Shown here piece by piece: positions 51,020 through 62,967 of a stretch of DNA of 64,000 bases (position 1 is its first letter; every line of letters starts with the position of its first letter). Origin of the DNA: Nemertoderma westbladi (taxonomy: Eukaryota; Xenacoelomorpha; Nemertodermatida; Nemertodermatidae); contig JAUCBJ010008764.1 of the NCBI GenBank assembly GCA_032718475.1, positions 1-64,000 on the forward strand, read 5' to 3'. The position numbers and the translations under genes are program-made. The notes under the pieces were generated by a model that did no database searches, had not been told where the DNA came from, and saw nothing but the letters and a program-made list of their open reading frames with translations.

Positions 51020-51225
51020 GCCTTAGCGTAGGGGTACCATTAATCAACCTGTCATTCTGTCGTTCTGTCACTTTTTTGCAGTGTTCAATTTTGAACGTTA
51101 ATAACTCTATCAATCCTCGATGAAATGTAACCAAACTTGGTACACAAAGTCTGTCAAAAGTTTAGAAATTTTCCAAGTTGAATTTGCTTGGGGCCTTCGT
51201 GCAGCACCAGTGTAACTGTCTTACA
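51020..51225 (+). repeat. Dispersed repeat copy
   Basis: CTGTCGTTCTGTCAC, AACGTTAATAACTC, CGATGAAATGTAACC, AACTTGGTACACA and GGGGCCTTCGTGCAGCAC in this order. The first half matches the insert between ORF X and ORF Y at 11736-11860. Confidence 0.55.
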
Positions 51226-51329
51226 TTTATAATAAATTAATTTATCCAAAATTATAACGTTTGACGTCAGCAGGTTGCTAGGAGACTAAATCAGCTGGGT
51301 TTCTGGCAAATTACGAAATTACAATAATG

Positions 51330-52365
51330 CCATTGTGGCCTGTCTGCCTGTCTGCCTGTACCGGTACTATACTCAATGTCAATCCCTGAATCAGGAATCC
51401 TGTTATCAGACAATACAGCAATACTGCAATACCATACAGCCATACTGTATTCGGTGTTTTATGGTACTGGCTGACTGGTACCGCGGTACCGGTTCAGTCA
51501 TTATAGATCACGTATACTTGTACTACAGGCAGACAGGATAGGCCTAATTCTGTAGGCCCTAATTAGCCATGCAGTGCGGACTCCGGACTGTTGGACTGCA
51601 GTCCTGAATTAGATTAGAGGGTCCGTTGGCGCCGTCCGCCGTACTGCCCTACTACCTGACTACTGTCAGACTGTAGAAGTATGACTGGACTGGTAGCAAC
51701 TCTGCAACTGCTGAACTGCCAACTACGGAACTACCGGTACGGTACTGAACTACGACAGCACTATACCGCATTTCTACGCTCCTGTCTGCCTGTCAGCGAC
51801 AAAAGAAAATGAATTTCTTCGTTTACGGTTTCTGCTCTTGTTAACGGTTAAATATCAGAATATGTTAATTAAAGACTATGTATTGGTACGACCGGCGGCG
51901 CCAGTAACTGGTATAATCAGATGTAGATGTACATACAGACATATCAATCTGCCAATACAACAATAGCAATAGGCTTACCCCTACCAACCATCCATCGACT
52001 CGGCAACTGCAACAATGGAAGTTATGCGGACTAACCAGCTGACCGGCATTCTAAGTTCAGGTACCCACTACCAGAGTCTACCCAGCTGCCCAGAAAAGTG
52101 TTTGAATTGAAATCAAACAACTCACCAGTCACCACCAAGGCCGCCTCTGTCTGTTGACCTCGACTTTCGGTATCGCTGCCGCTACGGGCAAACTGGACTA
52201 ACCTTAACCGAGGATGAAATCCGGTTTTTTAATCTCACTCTGCCATCAACCAGTGCCCGGAGATGTTGAAATTGACACGCATTGTGCAAGCAGTAGGCCT
52301 ATTGCTCCGAGTTTCCGGCTGGTCGGGTGCAACTACTGCATCTACATTGCCACACTATAACTCGG
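51330..52365. other. Non-coding, rich in TACCGGTA/ACTGCAGT palindromes
   Basis: Many short self-complementary words (TACCGGTAC, CGCGGTACCG, TACTGTA) but no reading frame with a known domain. Confidence 0.4.
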
Positions 52366-52885
52366 TCTCATGAGGACGAGTGCTGCGTAGACTATATTCC
52401 TATAAACCAAAACCATACCTGGCTTCGCCTATTGAACGCATTATAAAGATCGTCAGTCTTCGTTTAAGAAATATATTTAAATACAAAACAGGACGAGCAC
52501 AACGAGGCTTATAATGAAGACGAGTACTGCGTTGACTATCTTATTATATAAACCACATGGCTTCACATATTGAACGCATCCCTTGTTATTATTATTATAA
52601 AGATCGTCAGCCTGCGTTTAAGAAATATATTTAAATACAAAACAGGACGAGCACAACGAGACTTATAATGAAGATGAGTACTGCGTTGACTATTATTATG
52701 ATATAAACCTCCTGGCTTCACATATTGAACGCATCCCTAGTTATTATTATTATAAAGATCATCAGCCTGCGTTTAAGAAATATATTTAAATACAAAACAG
52801 GACGAACACAACGAGGCTTATAATGAAGACGAGTACTGCGTTTATTATATTCCTATAAACCACCTGGCTTTGCATATTGAACGTG
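52366..52885. repeat. 155-bp tandem repeat, about 3.3 units
   Basis: AAAGATCGTCAG recurs at 52445, 52599 and 52754. Each unit contains GACGAGTACTGCGTTGACTA, CTGGCTTCACATATTGAACG and GTTTAAGAAATATATTTAAA. Confidence 0.9.
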
Positions 52886-53462
52886 TGATTTGAAATAAGT
52901 TCGTGCTACCCTTCAGTGGGTGGTAGATGTCGCGGTTATGTATTGGTGTGTGGGAAGGGTGTGGGGGGGGGGGGGGGGATTAAAATGGGTGAACACGTAC
53001 TGTCCCCCTTTATTGAATGATTGGCGGTGTGGGTAAATTTCTCAAATACTGATTTTGTGATACAGTCGCTCAATTTTAATTTGTATCTCATAATTGGGCC
53101 TCGTGCTGCGCGGAGGCCCCACGAACGTGTTAGTTGTGTGTTGATGTTATGTGTAAGTTGTATAAGATAATATATTACAAAAACAAAATAATATAAAAAA
53201 GGACTCAGTAAGCTTCCAAGCTGCTGTCAAAGTGTACAACATTTATAATTCTATAACAAAGAACAAAATGAGTGTTATTAATGCCTCGTTAAAATTGAAA
53301 TAGGTAATTAAATATCCTCGGGGAAGCAATAGTATTCCGGTATTATAATTTTATTCATAAATATTGTGTAATTGTGAAAAATATACTTTTATAGTTAGTT
53401 TTATTTTATTTAACTTCCCACGACCAAAAGGCGGAAATCAGTAAACTCCCATAATTCGAGAC

Positions 53463-53543
53463 ATGGCTGAGCAGGTTGATGCTTCTTCTATCCAATCCAT
53501 TGAAACCAACAAACAGACTGACAACAACCAAACTAACCGCAAG
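53463..53543 (+). CDS. PCP4/PEP-19-like IQ-motif protein, exon 1
   Basis: ATG at 53463 opens 27 codons (Ser/Gln/Asn/Thr-rich, MAEQVDASS..NQTNRK) ending at AAG before a consensus GTAAGT donor at 53544, phase 0. A disordered polar N-terminus is normal for PCP4, PCP4L1 and neurogranin. The call depends on exon 2. The upstream context (CCACGACCAAAAGGCGG) has no obvious TATA box. Confidence 0.6.
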
Positions 53544-53647
53544 GTAAGTTGCGTTGATCTCTTGTGTAATCAATTTTTGTATTAAATCAATTAAAAGTAC
53601 AATTAATATAGTTGATAAAGTTTAAGTTAGAGCTGAGGAACGCGATA

Positions 53648-54197
53648 TCAATCTGTGTCAATGATTGGTGTTTGTTTGCTTATACAGTAGTTTCTATCTG
53701 TGTCACAATGATTGGTGTATGTTTGCTTATACAGTAGTTTCTATCTGTGTCAATGATTGGTGTATGTTTGCTTATACAGTAGTTTCTATCTGTGTCAATG
53801 ATTGGTGTATGTTTGCTTATACAGTAGTTTCTATCTGTGTCAATGATTGGTGTATGTTTGCTTATACAGTAGTTTCTATCTGTGTCACAATGATTGGTGT
53901 ATGTTTGCTTATACAGTAGTTTCTATCTGTGTCAATGATTGGTGTATGTTTGCTTATACAGTAGTTTCTATCTGTGTCAATAATTGGTGTATGTTTGCTT
54001 ATACAGTAGTTTCTATCTGTGTCACAATGATTGGTGTATGTTTGCTTATACAGTAGTTTCTATCTGTGTCAATAATTGGTGTATGTTTGCTTATACAGTA
54101 GTTTCTATCTGTGTCACAATGATTGGTGTATGTTTGCTTATACAGTAGTTTCTATCTGTGTCAATAATTGGTGTATGTTTGCTTATACAGTAGTTTC
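53648..54197. repeat. 45/48-bp intronic minisatellite, 12 units
   Basis: GTTTGCTTATACAGTAG occurs 12 times between 53672 and 54197. Units are 45 bp, or 48 bp where TGTCAATG is TGTCACAATG. Both lengths are multiples of 3, so an open frame results; it is not a gene. It starts about 105 bp after the exon 1 donor. Confidence 0.95.
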
Positions 54198-55194
54198 CAA
54201 TTGATTTTTAAAATCTGGCTTGTCAGTCTGTGACATAGTGTAGTACTGAAATACTGTGACTTTTAGTTTTACACTTTTGTGGTATCATTTTAAATTTAAG
54301 GAATGTTAGTAAGATGGCTTTTAGATTAGCAAAAATAGTTACATCGTTCAATTATGATTGTATCCATGACATGGCAGCGTGACCCTGACATAAAATTCTA
54401 CATAATGAGCAATGTTTAAAAATATTAATGACGATTTAGTATTATTCAAATATCCAATTAGTATGTGAATAACCTTGACATTATTATGTGTTCAATCCAT
54501 GCAACACAAGCAAGGCCATCACTACTGTTGGCTATGGCATGCTTCTTGCATTGGATGGATAGAAGTTAGCTGGAATTTTAGTGGATTTAACATTTTTTTC
54601 AAAGGTTAATGGCAAATGCCAGATACATTGGCAACGTGTACCGCGTCAGCCTGCCCAATGCCCATTTCGGGAAGAAAAAAACAGCAGCAGCTGTGCTCTG
54701 CTGGTGCAGAGGAAATATATGATTGGTAAAGTGGCATTTGAGCATGTGGGGAAATGACCTCCTCATATTAATAATATTATAAATAATATATGATTCTCTC
54801 ATGGTTCACTTATGAATCACTTATGATTCACTCATTCATTTCAGTATAAAGTATTAGAAATTAAACTCTTCTGCTAAAAACATACATAAATAAAATCTAC
54901 ACAAATAAACAAATATTGCATCAAAAAGGTATAGTTAAAAATAGTAAAAGCAATACATGCCCCATTTTTGCCAGAAACAAAAACAATATAGCCAGCCAAT
55001 CACTTTCACAACACTTTCGGCAATGTTCTCAAGTCCTGTTCCTTCAGCCTCGGCTCGGCTAAAGGAATGGACAGATGACAGATGGGCCGGCCACTGTGAC
55101 TGTTGTTCAACCCAGTACGTTACCGTGAACAGACTGATCCTCGGGATAATAGCCGTTACCAACTAAGAAAGTTTTCTTCGACCGTTAGGTCAGG

Positions 55195-55440
55195 GATTAC
55201 CGTTAGGTCAGGACTTATTTCCAGAGCGGTCCTCCCAGAACTATACACCCCAGAGGAAACTGCAGTTCTGATTTAGCTACCATTAACTGCCCTGGTCCCA
55301 ATGCGGGGATCGAACCTACAACCTCTCCAAAGAGATGTGAATTCAATGCAACAACTACACAAAGTTGGCACTCTGTGGCAGGGTTTTGGTATTCCAATAA
55401 GGGACCACCATAAATGTATGTGGACTTCAGCGTCACTAGC
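55195..55440 (-). repeat. tRNA-derived SINE, minus strand
   Basis: On the minus strand, TTGAATTCACATCTC, GGTTCGATCCCCGC (B box), GGGACCAGGGCAGTTAATGG, GTAGCTAAAT and GTTTCCTCTGGGG follow one another, the same order as the interrupted SINE at 27000/29690. Confidence 0.6.
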
Positions 55441-55493
55441 CTACCACCTACTGGAGAAATAGTCTAACAACCTTTTTACTTTGAACATTGGTT

Positions 55494-56640
55494 GAAATTT
55501 TCTTCTTTACGCCAGTGCATTTCAATCTCGGGAATGAATTGTTTCTGCTGGAAACGTTCAAGAAGCGAAGTGGAAAGTTATGGATTCATACTGGCCCCAG
55601 AGTTCACTCTTGTAAGAAATACAGCAACTTTGGGCAATAATAATACTGTAGTGCATTTATACTTTGCCCCTTTTCCAGTGATCATACCATACATATTGAG
55701 GCCAAGGTAAGCGAAGACTATGTCAAAACACTACCATATCTTAGAAATCTGCCATCTCATGGTATAATTGGTCCTCTCTGTTGATACACTCGCTCCTGCC
55801 TCTGAGGAAGCATATCATTGCAAGACATCCCTTCGTATAGCAGCAGCAGAAACAGTTGCTTTAGGCCCACGAGACAGAAAAAGTCTCCCTGAACTGACCA
55901 TAGAATTCCAAAGTGACGAGAGGACCTCTCTAAGGCTCAGAATGAGTCGTGTAAAGCTTTAAGGGCTGTATGTTATGTTGGACAATACCTATAGATTGTT
56001 TTTACATAATGTATAAATAAGGACATCCAAGTATGCAGTTAAGGATGCATCAAGGTCTCATAAATGGCAGAGCTCTGATAATCTGAAGTTAGGCAATAGG
56101 CAGGTTGATGTCATCAACACTGCCGATGATAGCAGGCAATCAACCCAGGAATGGCAATCCATCTGTGAAGCTAACTGTGAGGAACAGCTAACCAACCACT
56201 AAGGTTAAAGCAGAATCTCCAGCTGAACGATTCGAGGGTTAGAAGACCCACTTTGAAAAGCTCCTAAACCCACTTGCCCATCACAATAAATGTGGGGTGA
56301 TGGTAACACCACTCCCATTACTTGCTCAAGAAATAGAGGAATCCCAGCCAAGTACCTTAATGAACTAGACAATGCTGATATTTTAGGAGTACCTCTCTGA
56401 ATCACTAATAGGAGTCCAAAGGTTTATCTACGCATTGGAGCAGGCTGCTCCTAATGTTGGTCTTATAGTAAACTCGAAGAATTTGATCCAGAAATCAGGT
56501 ACGTTCGAATACGTAAGGGGAAGGAAGGCATGTGCATCATTGAATAGTTTGTCCAGGATTTAGAAGTCCCATAGAATAAAATGAATCTCAAGGTTACAAT
56601 TATTTAGGGCAGCAGTAGAACCAGTACTCAAATATGGAAA
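55494..56640 (+). pseudogene. RTE-like LINE copy D, strongly decayed
   Basis: Short blocks match copy B in order: GAATTGTTTCTGCTGG/CAAGAAGCGAAGTGGAAAG (endonuclease end), GCAGCAGCAGAAACAGTTGC, GATAGCAGGCAATCA, CACTTTGAAAAGCTCCT, then ATCAGG..TTCGAATACGTAAGGG and GGGCAGCAGTAG. Most of the RT core is deleted and every frame is broken. It lies in the intron of the PCP4-like gene. Confidence 0.8.
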
Positions 56641-56741
56641 TATATCTTAATCCAATAACCAATAGTAATGTTGTAAAGCAAAAATAACTACTTCTTACAC
56701 CATAATTGCGTTGTTGTATCAATCAGTATTTTATTTAACAG

Positions 56742-56882
56742 CCTCTTACTGACGAAGAAAGGGAAGCCATTGCAGATATCGACCTGGATGCAAAGGAAAC
56801 ATTGGATGCTGCTCAGAAAATACAATCTGCTTTTTTCAGGAAAAAAGGAAAGGGTTCAACGAATGCTGGCAAGCAATGGTAA
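56742..56882 (+). CDS. PCP4/PEP-19-like IQ-motif protein, exon 2
   Basis: An acceptor TTATTTAACAG precedes PLTDEEREAIADIDLDAKET, then LDAAQKIQSAF and a basic FRKKGKG tail. PCP4-type proteins have an acidic EIDIDL-APETE segment followed by AAxxIQxxFR and a KKK tail, which this copies closely. Such peptides bind calmodulin through the IQ motif and speed Ca2+ exchange. Here FF-R has one residue more than the usual IQ spacing. The total is 73 residues, within family size. Reading on gives Trp-TAA (56880-56882). A GTAAGA donor at 56879 would, if spliced to 61410, create TGA across the junction, so the protein ends at the same place either way. Confidence 0.65.
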   Translation, partial: PLTDEEREAIADIDLDAKETLDAAQKIQSAFFRKKGKGSTNAGKQW

Positions 56883-57652
56883 GATAACAATTATTGTATG
56901 TCCATATAGGCTAATATTCATTTCATTCGGCTTAAGATGGGTTTTTATTTCAACAAAGCTCTCCTTACAAAACCAATCTTAACCACTTTAAAAATAGGTT
57001 CTTTTGACAAAAGTCATTCTTCGTATCCTAGCTAGTTAATCATTTCAGATTAGTCCAATGACTAAAAGTTAAGAAAGGCAGTGATTTAGTTTTTTCAGCT
57101 GTGTATTTTATAAATTAATTACATATTTTAGCAGCACAAAATGTATATATTGAACTTGACATTTTCAGAAAATGTTATTCCAAACTAAGATACTTATTAC
57201 AGTTTTGGCGAATGGATTGGGGAAATGCTATTGAATTGGTACATCACATTCTTAATTAAGATGGAGACAGAAGTGACAAAATACTCTGAGTTACTAAGAC
57301 TTTTATAAAATATTCCATCCTTCTTCAACCTTGAGGTGACCGCGAAATTAGAATTACCTTGGGGTGGTGAGAACATAAAATGGTGAGAACACAAAAAAAT
57401 TAACTAATCAGAAATGAATTCATTAAACAGTAATGAACTCATTCGTTTGGCATCACTCTGTCAAAAGTGTATTGTCTGGGATCACAACAGTGCGAAATTT
57501 CTAAAGCCTTTAGCCAGATTCGAACCTTCGCCGCTATCGATATTGGTAATGATTCTAAACCGATTATCAGAATCCACCACTATCAGAATCCACCACTACA
57601 GTAGATAAATATGGATTTTGTGGAACTGAATCGGTTATCATTGCCGATATAC

Positions 57653-58324
57653 TACTAGGATCGGCATGCTGCATTGCAGCTGTATTTTTAAGAATGCTGT
57701 GCCGGCTTGTCAACAAAATTGCACCGCCACAACTCCCTATCACCCATGACATTTGCTAGATCATCCGCATCTTTAAGGCCAGTGTCCTTTAAGATGCGTC
57801 TCAAGAAAGTCATGGGCTGTCCACCATGCTTATTCACTCCATGAGGCTGCCAAAGTACAAGATTATGCGCTGGCTGGTCCTCACGGCGAAAGCAATGTCC
57901 TGCAAAGCGGAGGCGATTTTGTTCTAGTGTCAAGCTTGGGGGAACCAATGAGACACCTCCAATGTTATATCGTGTCTGGTTGGAGATGTGTGCATTGTAC
58001 TTGACACAATGAACCCGGCGTAGCATTCTTGTGAATGTGCCATCCAGAGATTTGGTGTCCTCAGCAGTTAGAGCCCAGCATGGACTCCCGTAGAGGAGTA
58101 CTGGAACTACTGCTGCTCTAAATAATCGGACCTTAAGTTTCCGATTAATTCTAGGTGACTTCCAAATTGTGGAAAGCCTATTCAAGGCTGCCCATGCCTT
58201 TCCCTTACGTATTCGAAGGTCCTCACCTGACTTCCGGATCCATGATCCCAGGTAACAGAAGTCGTCCACATGCTCAAGCATACCATCCTTTGAGCTTATG
58301 CTCATCCGATCAGAGACTTGCTGT
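57653..58324 (-). mobile_element. RTE-like LINE copy C, 5'-truncated
   Basis: The 13-bp target-site duplication ATTGCCGATATAC flanks it (57640-57652 and 58325-58337). It carries only the last about 205 codons of the RTE ORF (FCYLGSWIRKSGED to KPAQHS), uninterrupted and nearly identical to copies A and B. It ends in the TAGTAG-type tail at 57653. The orientation is opposite to the others. Confidence 0.9.
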
Positions 58325-58339
58325 ATTGCCGATATACAT

Positions 58340-60395
58340 GACGACAGTTCTCTGTCGTTACAGAGTTATAACTCTATAACTGATTCTAGTAGGACTGGCA
58401 TTATGGCAGTTGAACATTTATTTGATTTTAACTTCGTTGGAAGATCAATATAAAATATAATTTTACCATTTCCCTAACGTTAACTCAAGTTGTAACTTGA
58501 TACATTTATTTGGTAAATTACAGTAGTTTATAGTTACATACGTTTTACCGATATAAGATCGATATAAATATAATTATAGTGAGCTTAGGAAGAGGAAGTC
58601 TCTAATTTCAAGTTCTCTTAAATTGTTTCGGTATTCAATTTCTACTTTAAGAAATTCCACAGAAACTCCACGAAGTTGGCGGAGACTTAGCGACCTGATA
58701 CTGTGGGGGGGGGGGGGGGGGGGGGGGTAAATATTAGAAAATCCTCGCTGTCGCCTGCGTTACCATTTTGACATGCTAATAACTTTGTGGTATATAAACC
58801 TGTCAGGTTGAAAATTTGTAGGCATCAATAAGAAATAAGACCAAAAGTTGAGATTTTTTAAAGACGTTCAGATACTATCAGTTCAACAGTATTCTGCTAT
58901 AGGACTTCATGTCCTCTTAAATATCCTCCCATTTCTTTGCTTTTAATCCGTTCAAGATAAAACTTGGCAGATTTGAACTAGAGCATTTGCTGTGTTATTC
59001 AAAGGTTTACAGTTCTTTAGTCTGCCGCTACAAGTGATATCAAATACAAAGTGATATCATTCACCCCTTCCCTTTTGTATTTATTTTCAGATATGTGCTA
59101 GAACACATCCGGAGACTTTGTGGGCTCGGTAATCACTCTGCAGTTCTCCAGTCTGCTGCTATACTGTAGAGTAAAATGTATGAAGGTGCTGACCTTCCCC
59201 CATTTTCTTGATCTTAATCTCACACGTCTACAGTTTTTGCCGCTAAAGGTAGAAATGTCTGAAAATGAAAACTTTCTCTCATTTCCTTATTTTTTAATTT
59301 ATAAATTTATAATTTATAAAATAAATGTATTTATAAATTAATAAAATGTATAATTTAACATTGAGGCGAAATTATAATTTGCCGAGATAGGATTTCATGC
59401 AGTGTCCCCTCCTGTCTCATATTTGAACCTGTGACCTGAGAGTGATTGTGAGGCAAACTATTTAAGCTGCCAGATTTAATATGCCTGCATTTTGTAATTA
59501 TTCAACCAATAAATCTTTATTGAATTACTAACTCGGTAATCAATGGCCCGCGGGAGGTTATTATCAGTTAATATATCACTCGAAACGTCCTCTTCTCATC
59601 GCATGCTGTTACTTAAAGCATTGGACTCGGATTTATATGTCTCGCGATTACAAAAACAGGGCGTGGCTAACAATACACACATTATTACTACTGTACACGT
59701 ACATTCAGTATATAGCTGCTATCAAACTGCCCCCCCCCCCCCCCCACCCACCATCACTTCAAATCAACAATAATTATACGATCATTTAATGTTGTCAACA
59801 ATTTGTTGGCAAGTCGGGAATTTATTTGTACGCATGAAATATTAAGAAATTGTTAGACATATGAGAGTATATTTATTGCCTATTGATTGTGATGATATAT
59901 GTAGATTGAACTTATTCTAAAGTGCAAGTGCCATGTCATGATGGACTAGGAAAATATGAGTTGACAACCGGTGTAGGAAGTATGAGATCCCTGGGGACTT
60001 GTATGGCATGCGCGCCCATCTACCTGAAGCCTACCATGTTCCTACATTAGCACTTCCTGACTGACAGGTACGACAAGCAATAGCCTCGCCCGTCCCAATG
60101 AGCACTAATCGCTTATCTCTTCTCCGCTATTTTATTTGCACTGCAATTAATGTTATTGAAATCGAAGGATGGTGTTTGCTATGCAATAACAACGACGGAC
60201 ACTGGGAAATTACTACAGTTGTGTTCTAAATTAAATTAAAATATAATTGTAAGAATTCCTCTAAATATTAATTATTAGAATACAAAGTAAACCACTGACT
60301 GTGTCAGCTCCGTTCCATTGCGCAGATATTCGTACCATGAGTTTTTTGTTCATTTTATTAAATAAATTGGAGATGAGCCGTTGCAACTGTAATTA
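58340..60395. other. Non-coding with G and C runs
   Basis: No gene recognised. A G run of about 24 at 58704 and a C run of about 16 at 59730. The open frame at 59543-59773 has no domain. Confidence 0.4.
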
Positions 60396-60401
60396 AAGGT
60401 G

Positions 60402-60566
60402 TAATATTATGGGTTTGTTCAGAAGTGGAAAAAATGAGAAAGCGCGTCACCGGGGGTTGAACCAGCGCTACACGTACGTTTCGGCCTAACAGGCCTCATC
60501 ATTAGCGTTCAACCCCCGGTGACGCGCTTTCTCATTTTTCCAATTCTGAACAAACCCATACTATTA
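60402..60566. repeat. Near-perfect hairpin palindrome
   Basis: 60402-60462 pairs with 60507-60566 in reverse complement with about four differences. The 44-bp loop contains TTTCGGCCTAACAGGCCTCA. The first 40 bp of the arm (GGTTTGTTCAGAAGTGG etc.) is also found inside the hAT-type element at 14953-14991. Confidence 0.9.
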
Positions 60567-61409
60567 CACTGTTTATTTTATTACCGAATCTCTGGATATT
60601 CCTGATTAATGTAATTAATTCCTGATTAATTTCATTGGCGCGTTTGTTTGCACTTAGGGGCGTTTTCGCGCTGCTTTTTTAGAGTTTATTTAGTTAAAAA
60701 GATTCTAGAAACTTTTAGCCCTCTTTGTTGTACTTTGGTGTTACATATTGCTAATTGTAATGAGTCATGATTTACCCCGTGTGTTAGGCCTCATTCGCCT
60801 AGAACCTCAAATGCGTAAACCTCTCTTTTGCACTTTTTGTATTCATTTTCATATTTCACTTGTATATTTTATTTCAATTTGTATTCCTATGTAATCGTAT
60901 TTGTACACACTAATTTCAAATTTCCCCCCTTTTGTCTTGTAACCTACTTTCCTAAATACCGGCACTCAGACATACTCCATTCAGACATAGGTTTCATAGG
61001 TTGAGTAAAGGCCTGTGGCGTGGCCGAACATACCTAGAATTAATTTTTATTTTAATTAAGAGTTTACGCACTGTCAACGCCACCACATTATTTTATATTG
61101 TGTGGTCTCCACGTAGGTAGGGTAGTAAAACAATCTCACTTAAAAACGAAAATGAGTCTAATTCTTCAACATTTATATGATATATACCCATTGACTAAAA
61201 GTTAAGAAAAGGCAAAAAAAGCTTGAAAAATATTTCATACAAAAGTTTGAAAAAACGCTAAGAAACCTACACGTAAATTACAGTAGCAGATCGGAAAGGG
61301 GTCTTAAGTAATTAAGATTAATTATCCAAATATAGATAATCTATTTGATATACCCTGATATAGTCAGCCCGGTTTATTTTATTAACACATTTTCTTATTT
61401 TTTTTTCAG

Positions 61410-61815
61410 AAATGTTGTTGATCAAATCTTAAGGGTGATAGATAACTAGAGATACTTCGATTTACATAGATTATGCAAATATGCATCATAGACTGTAACA
61501 ATGTGACTGTTTATTTGTTGTATAGGTTTTTTTATTGTTGTTTGTATATTTTAACATCAAATCAAGCCGCCATGTTTTTTAAACAAAAGCAATAGGTTTG
61601 TTTTCCCTTATATCGTTAAGTATTCATAAACTTAATCTCATTTTTGAAATTTTTATTTGAAATTTTGTGTTGAATGCCAACCACCACCAAGAGGATATGA
61701 GTTGAGTATATCTATGTATTGCAGCTATAAATGCATCTAAATGTGTCTGAAATATGTCTCGTACGACAGTAAGTTCAAAATATTTGTTATAAAATAAACT
61801 AATATTTATAATTTA
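61410..61815 (+). other. Possible 3'UTR exon of the PCP4-like gene
   Basis: TTATTTTTTTTTCAG (AG at 61408-61409) is the strongest acceptor downstream of the unused-looking donor at 56879. An AATAAA lies at 61793-61798. It would be entirely non-coding apart from the A that completes TGA. Confidence 0.3.
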
Positions 61816-61917
61816 TAAATTTATATAGAAATACGTAAATGTATAAATAGCTGAAATATTTATTAATTTCCTAGCAAATATCTCCTACTTCTTTGATAGT
61901 ACAACTACTTCCAATTC

Positions 61918-62967
61918 GGTTGGTGCGCGAAAAAATTGTTGGGCTAGAAACAAATGAATAAGGGGTAAGAAGTTGCCCTGAATCGAGTGGCGGGGTGTGT
62001 TTTTTGTAAAAACACGACGAAACGGTCGAAATGGCGGGTCTAAGTAAGCGCGGGAAGCCAATTTTGAAAATCGGCTGTGATTGGCTGCTACATATTTGAC
62101 GTCATTACGCAGTGATCTGATAATTTTTTATCTTGGTTTCTATGGAGAGAGATTTTCGATCGATTTAAATACAAATTAAATCTCAATCATTTCACATGTG
62201 GCTTATATCAATTGAAAACGGAGAGTCTTGCGCGTCTTTCAACACTACAATTAACTAAATTCATGTTGATTTAATGTTGTTTCCAGCAGTATTTCCAGCA
62301 GCAATACTGCATGCCAAGCTGTTTGAGTATGGTCTGACGGTAAGGCCTACAGAGTATTAAATAACATTAAACTCTTAATACCGGTCAGACGGTACTATAA
62401 TACAGTAATAATTGGCAGTAGGCTACACTTGCATATTAAAAAATGTCGCCGGTAAACCCAACTTAATGAAGTAAAGCTGTATTACTCAGATACTGTTATA
62501 GGCTGATAGGGCTGAGTCAAACGCTGACCGGTAGGCAAGGAAGTGCTGCCTACTCGTCAGGAAATCTGCCGAGTTTGTAATTGTGAACAGCATTTAACAA
62601 TCTTCCTCGTCGTGAATTTCATCAATTGTAATGTCAAAAAACGACGCGCAAGACTCTCCGCTTTCAATTGATATAAGCAACGTGTGAAATTATTGAGATT
62701 TCATATGTATTTGAATCGATCGAAAATCGGAAAATCTCTATCCATAGAAACCAAGATAAAAAAATTATCAGAGCACTGCGTAATGACGTCAAATATGTAG
62801 CATCCAATCACAGCCGGATTTTAAAATTGGCTTCCCGCGCTTACTAAAACCCGCCATTTAGACCGTTTCCTTGTTTTTTTTACAAAAAACACACCCCGCC
62901 ACTGGATTCAGAGCAACTTGTTCCTTATTTCTTGTTTCTAGCCCAACAATTTTTTCGCTCACCAACC
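61918..62967. mobile_element. Element with about 330-bp terminal inverted repeats
   Basis: 61918-62245 pairs with about 62635-62967 in reverse complement at high identity, starting GGTTGGTG and continuing GCGAAAAAATTGTTGGGCTA. Shared internal blocks include ACACCCCGCCACT, GCGCGGGAAGCCAATTTT, TGACGTCATTACGCAGTG and ATCGATCGAAAATC. The centre (62246-62634) has no coding frame. No target-site duplication was identified. It fits a foldback/MITE-type element. Confidence 0.8.

Noticed and set aside
53665-54056. Open frames repeating a 15-residue unit
   Set aside because: Product of the 45/48-bp minisatellite in the intron of the PCP4-like gene; no start context or domain.
54957-55166. Possible extra exon of the PCP4-like gene
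   Set aside because: No bounding splice sites in phase with exon 1 and exon 2, which already join in phase 0, and no family similarity.
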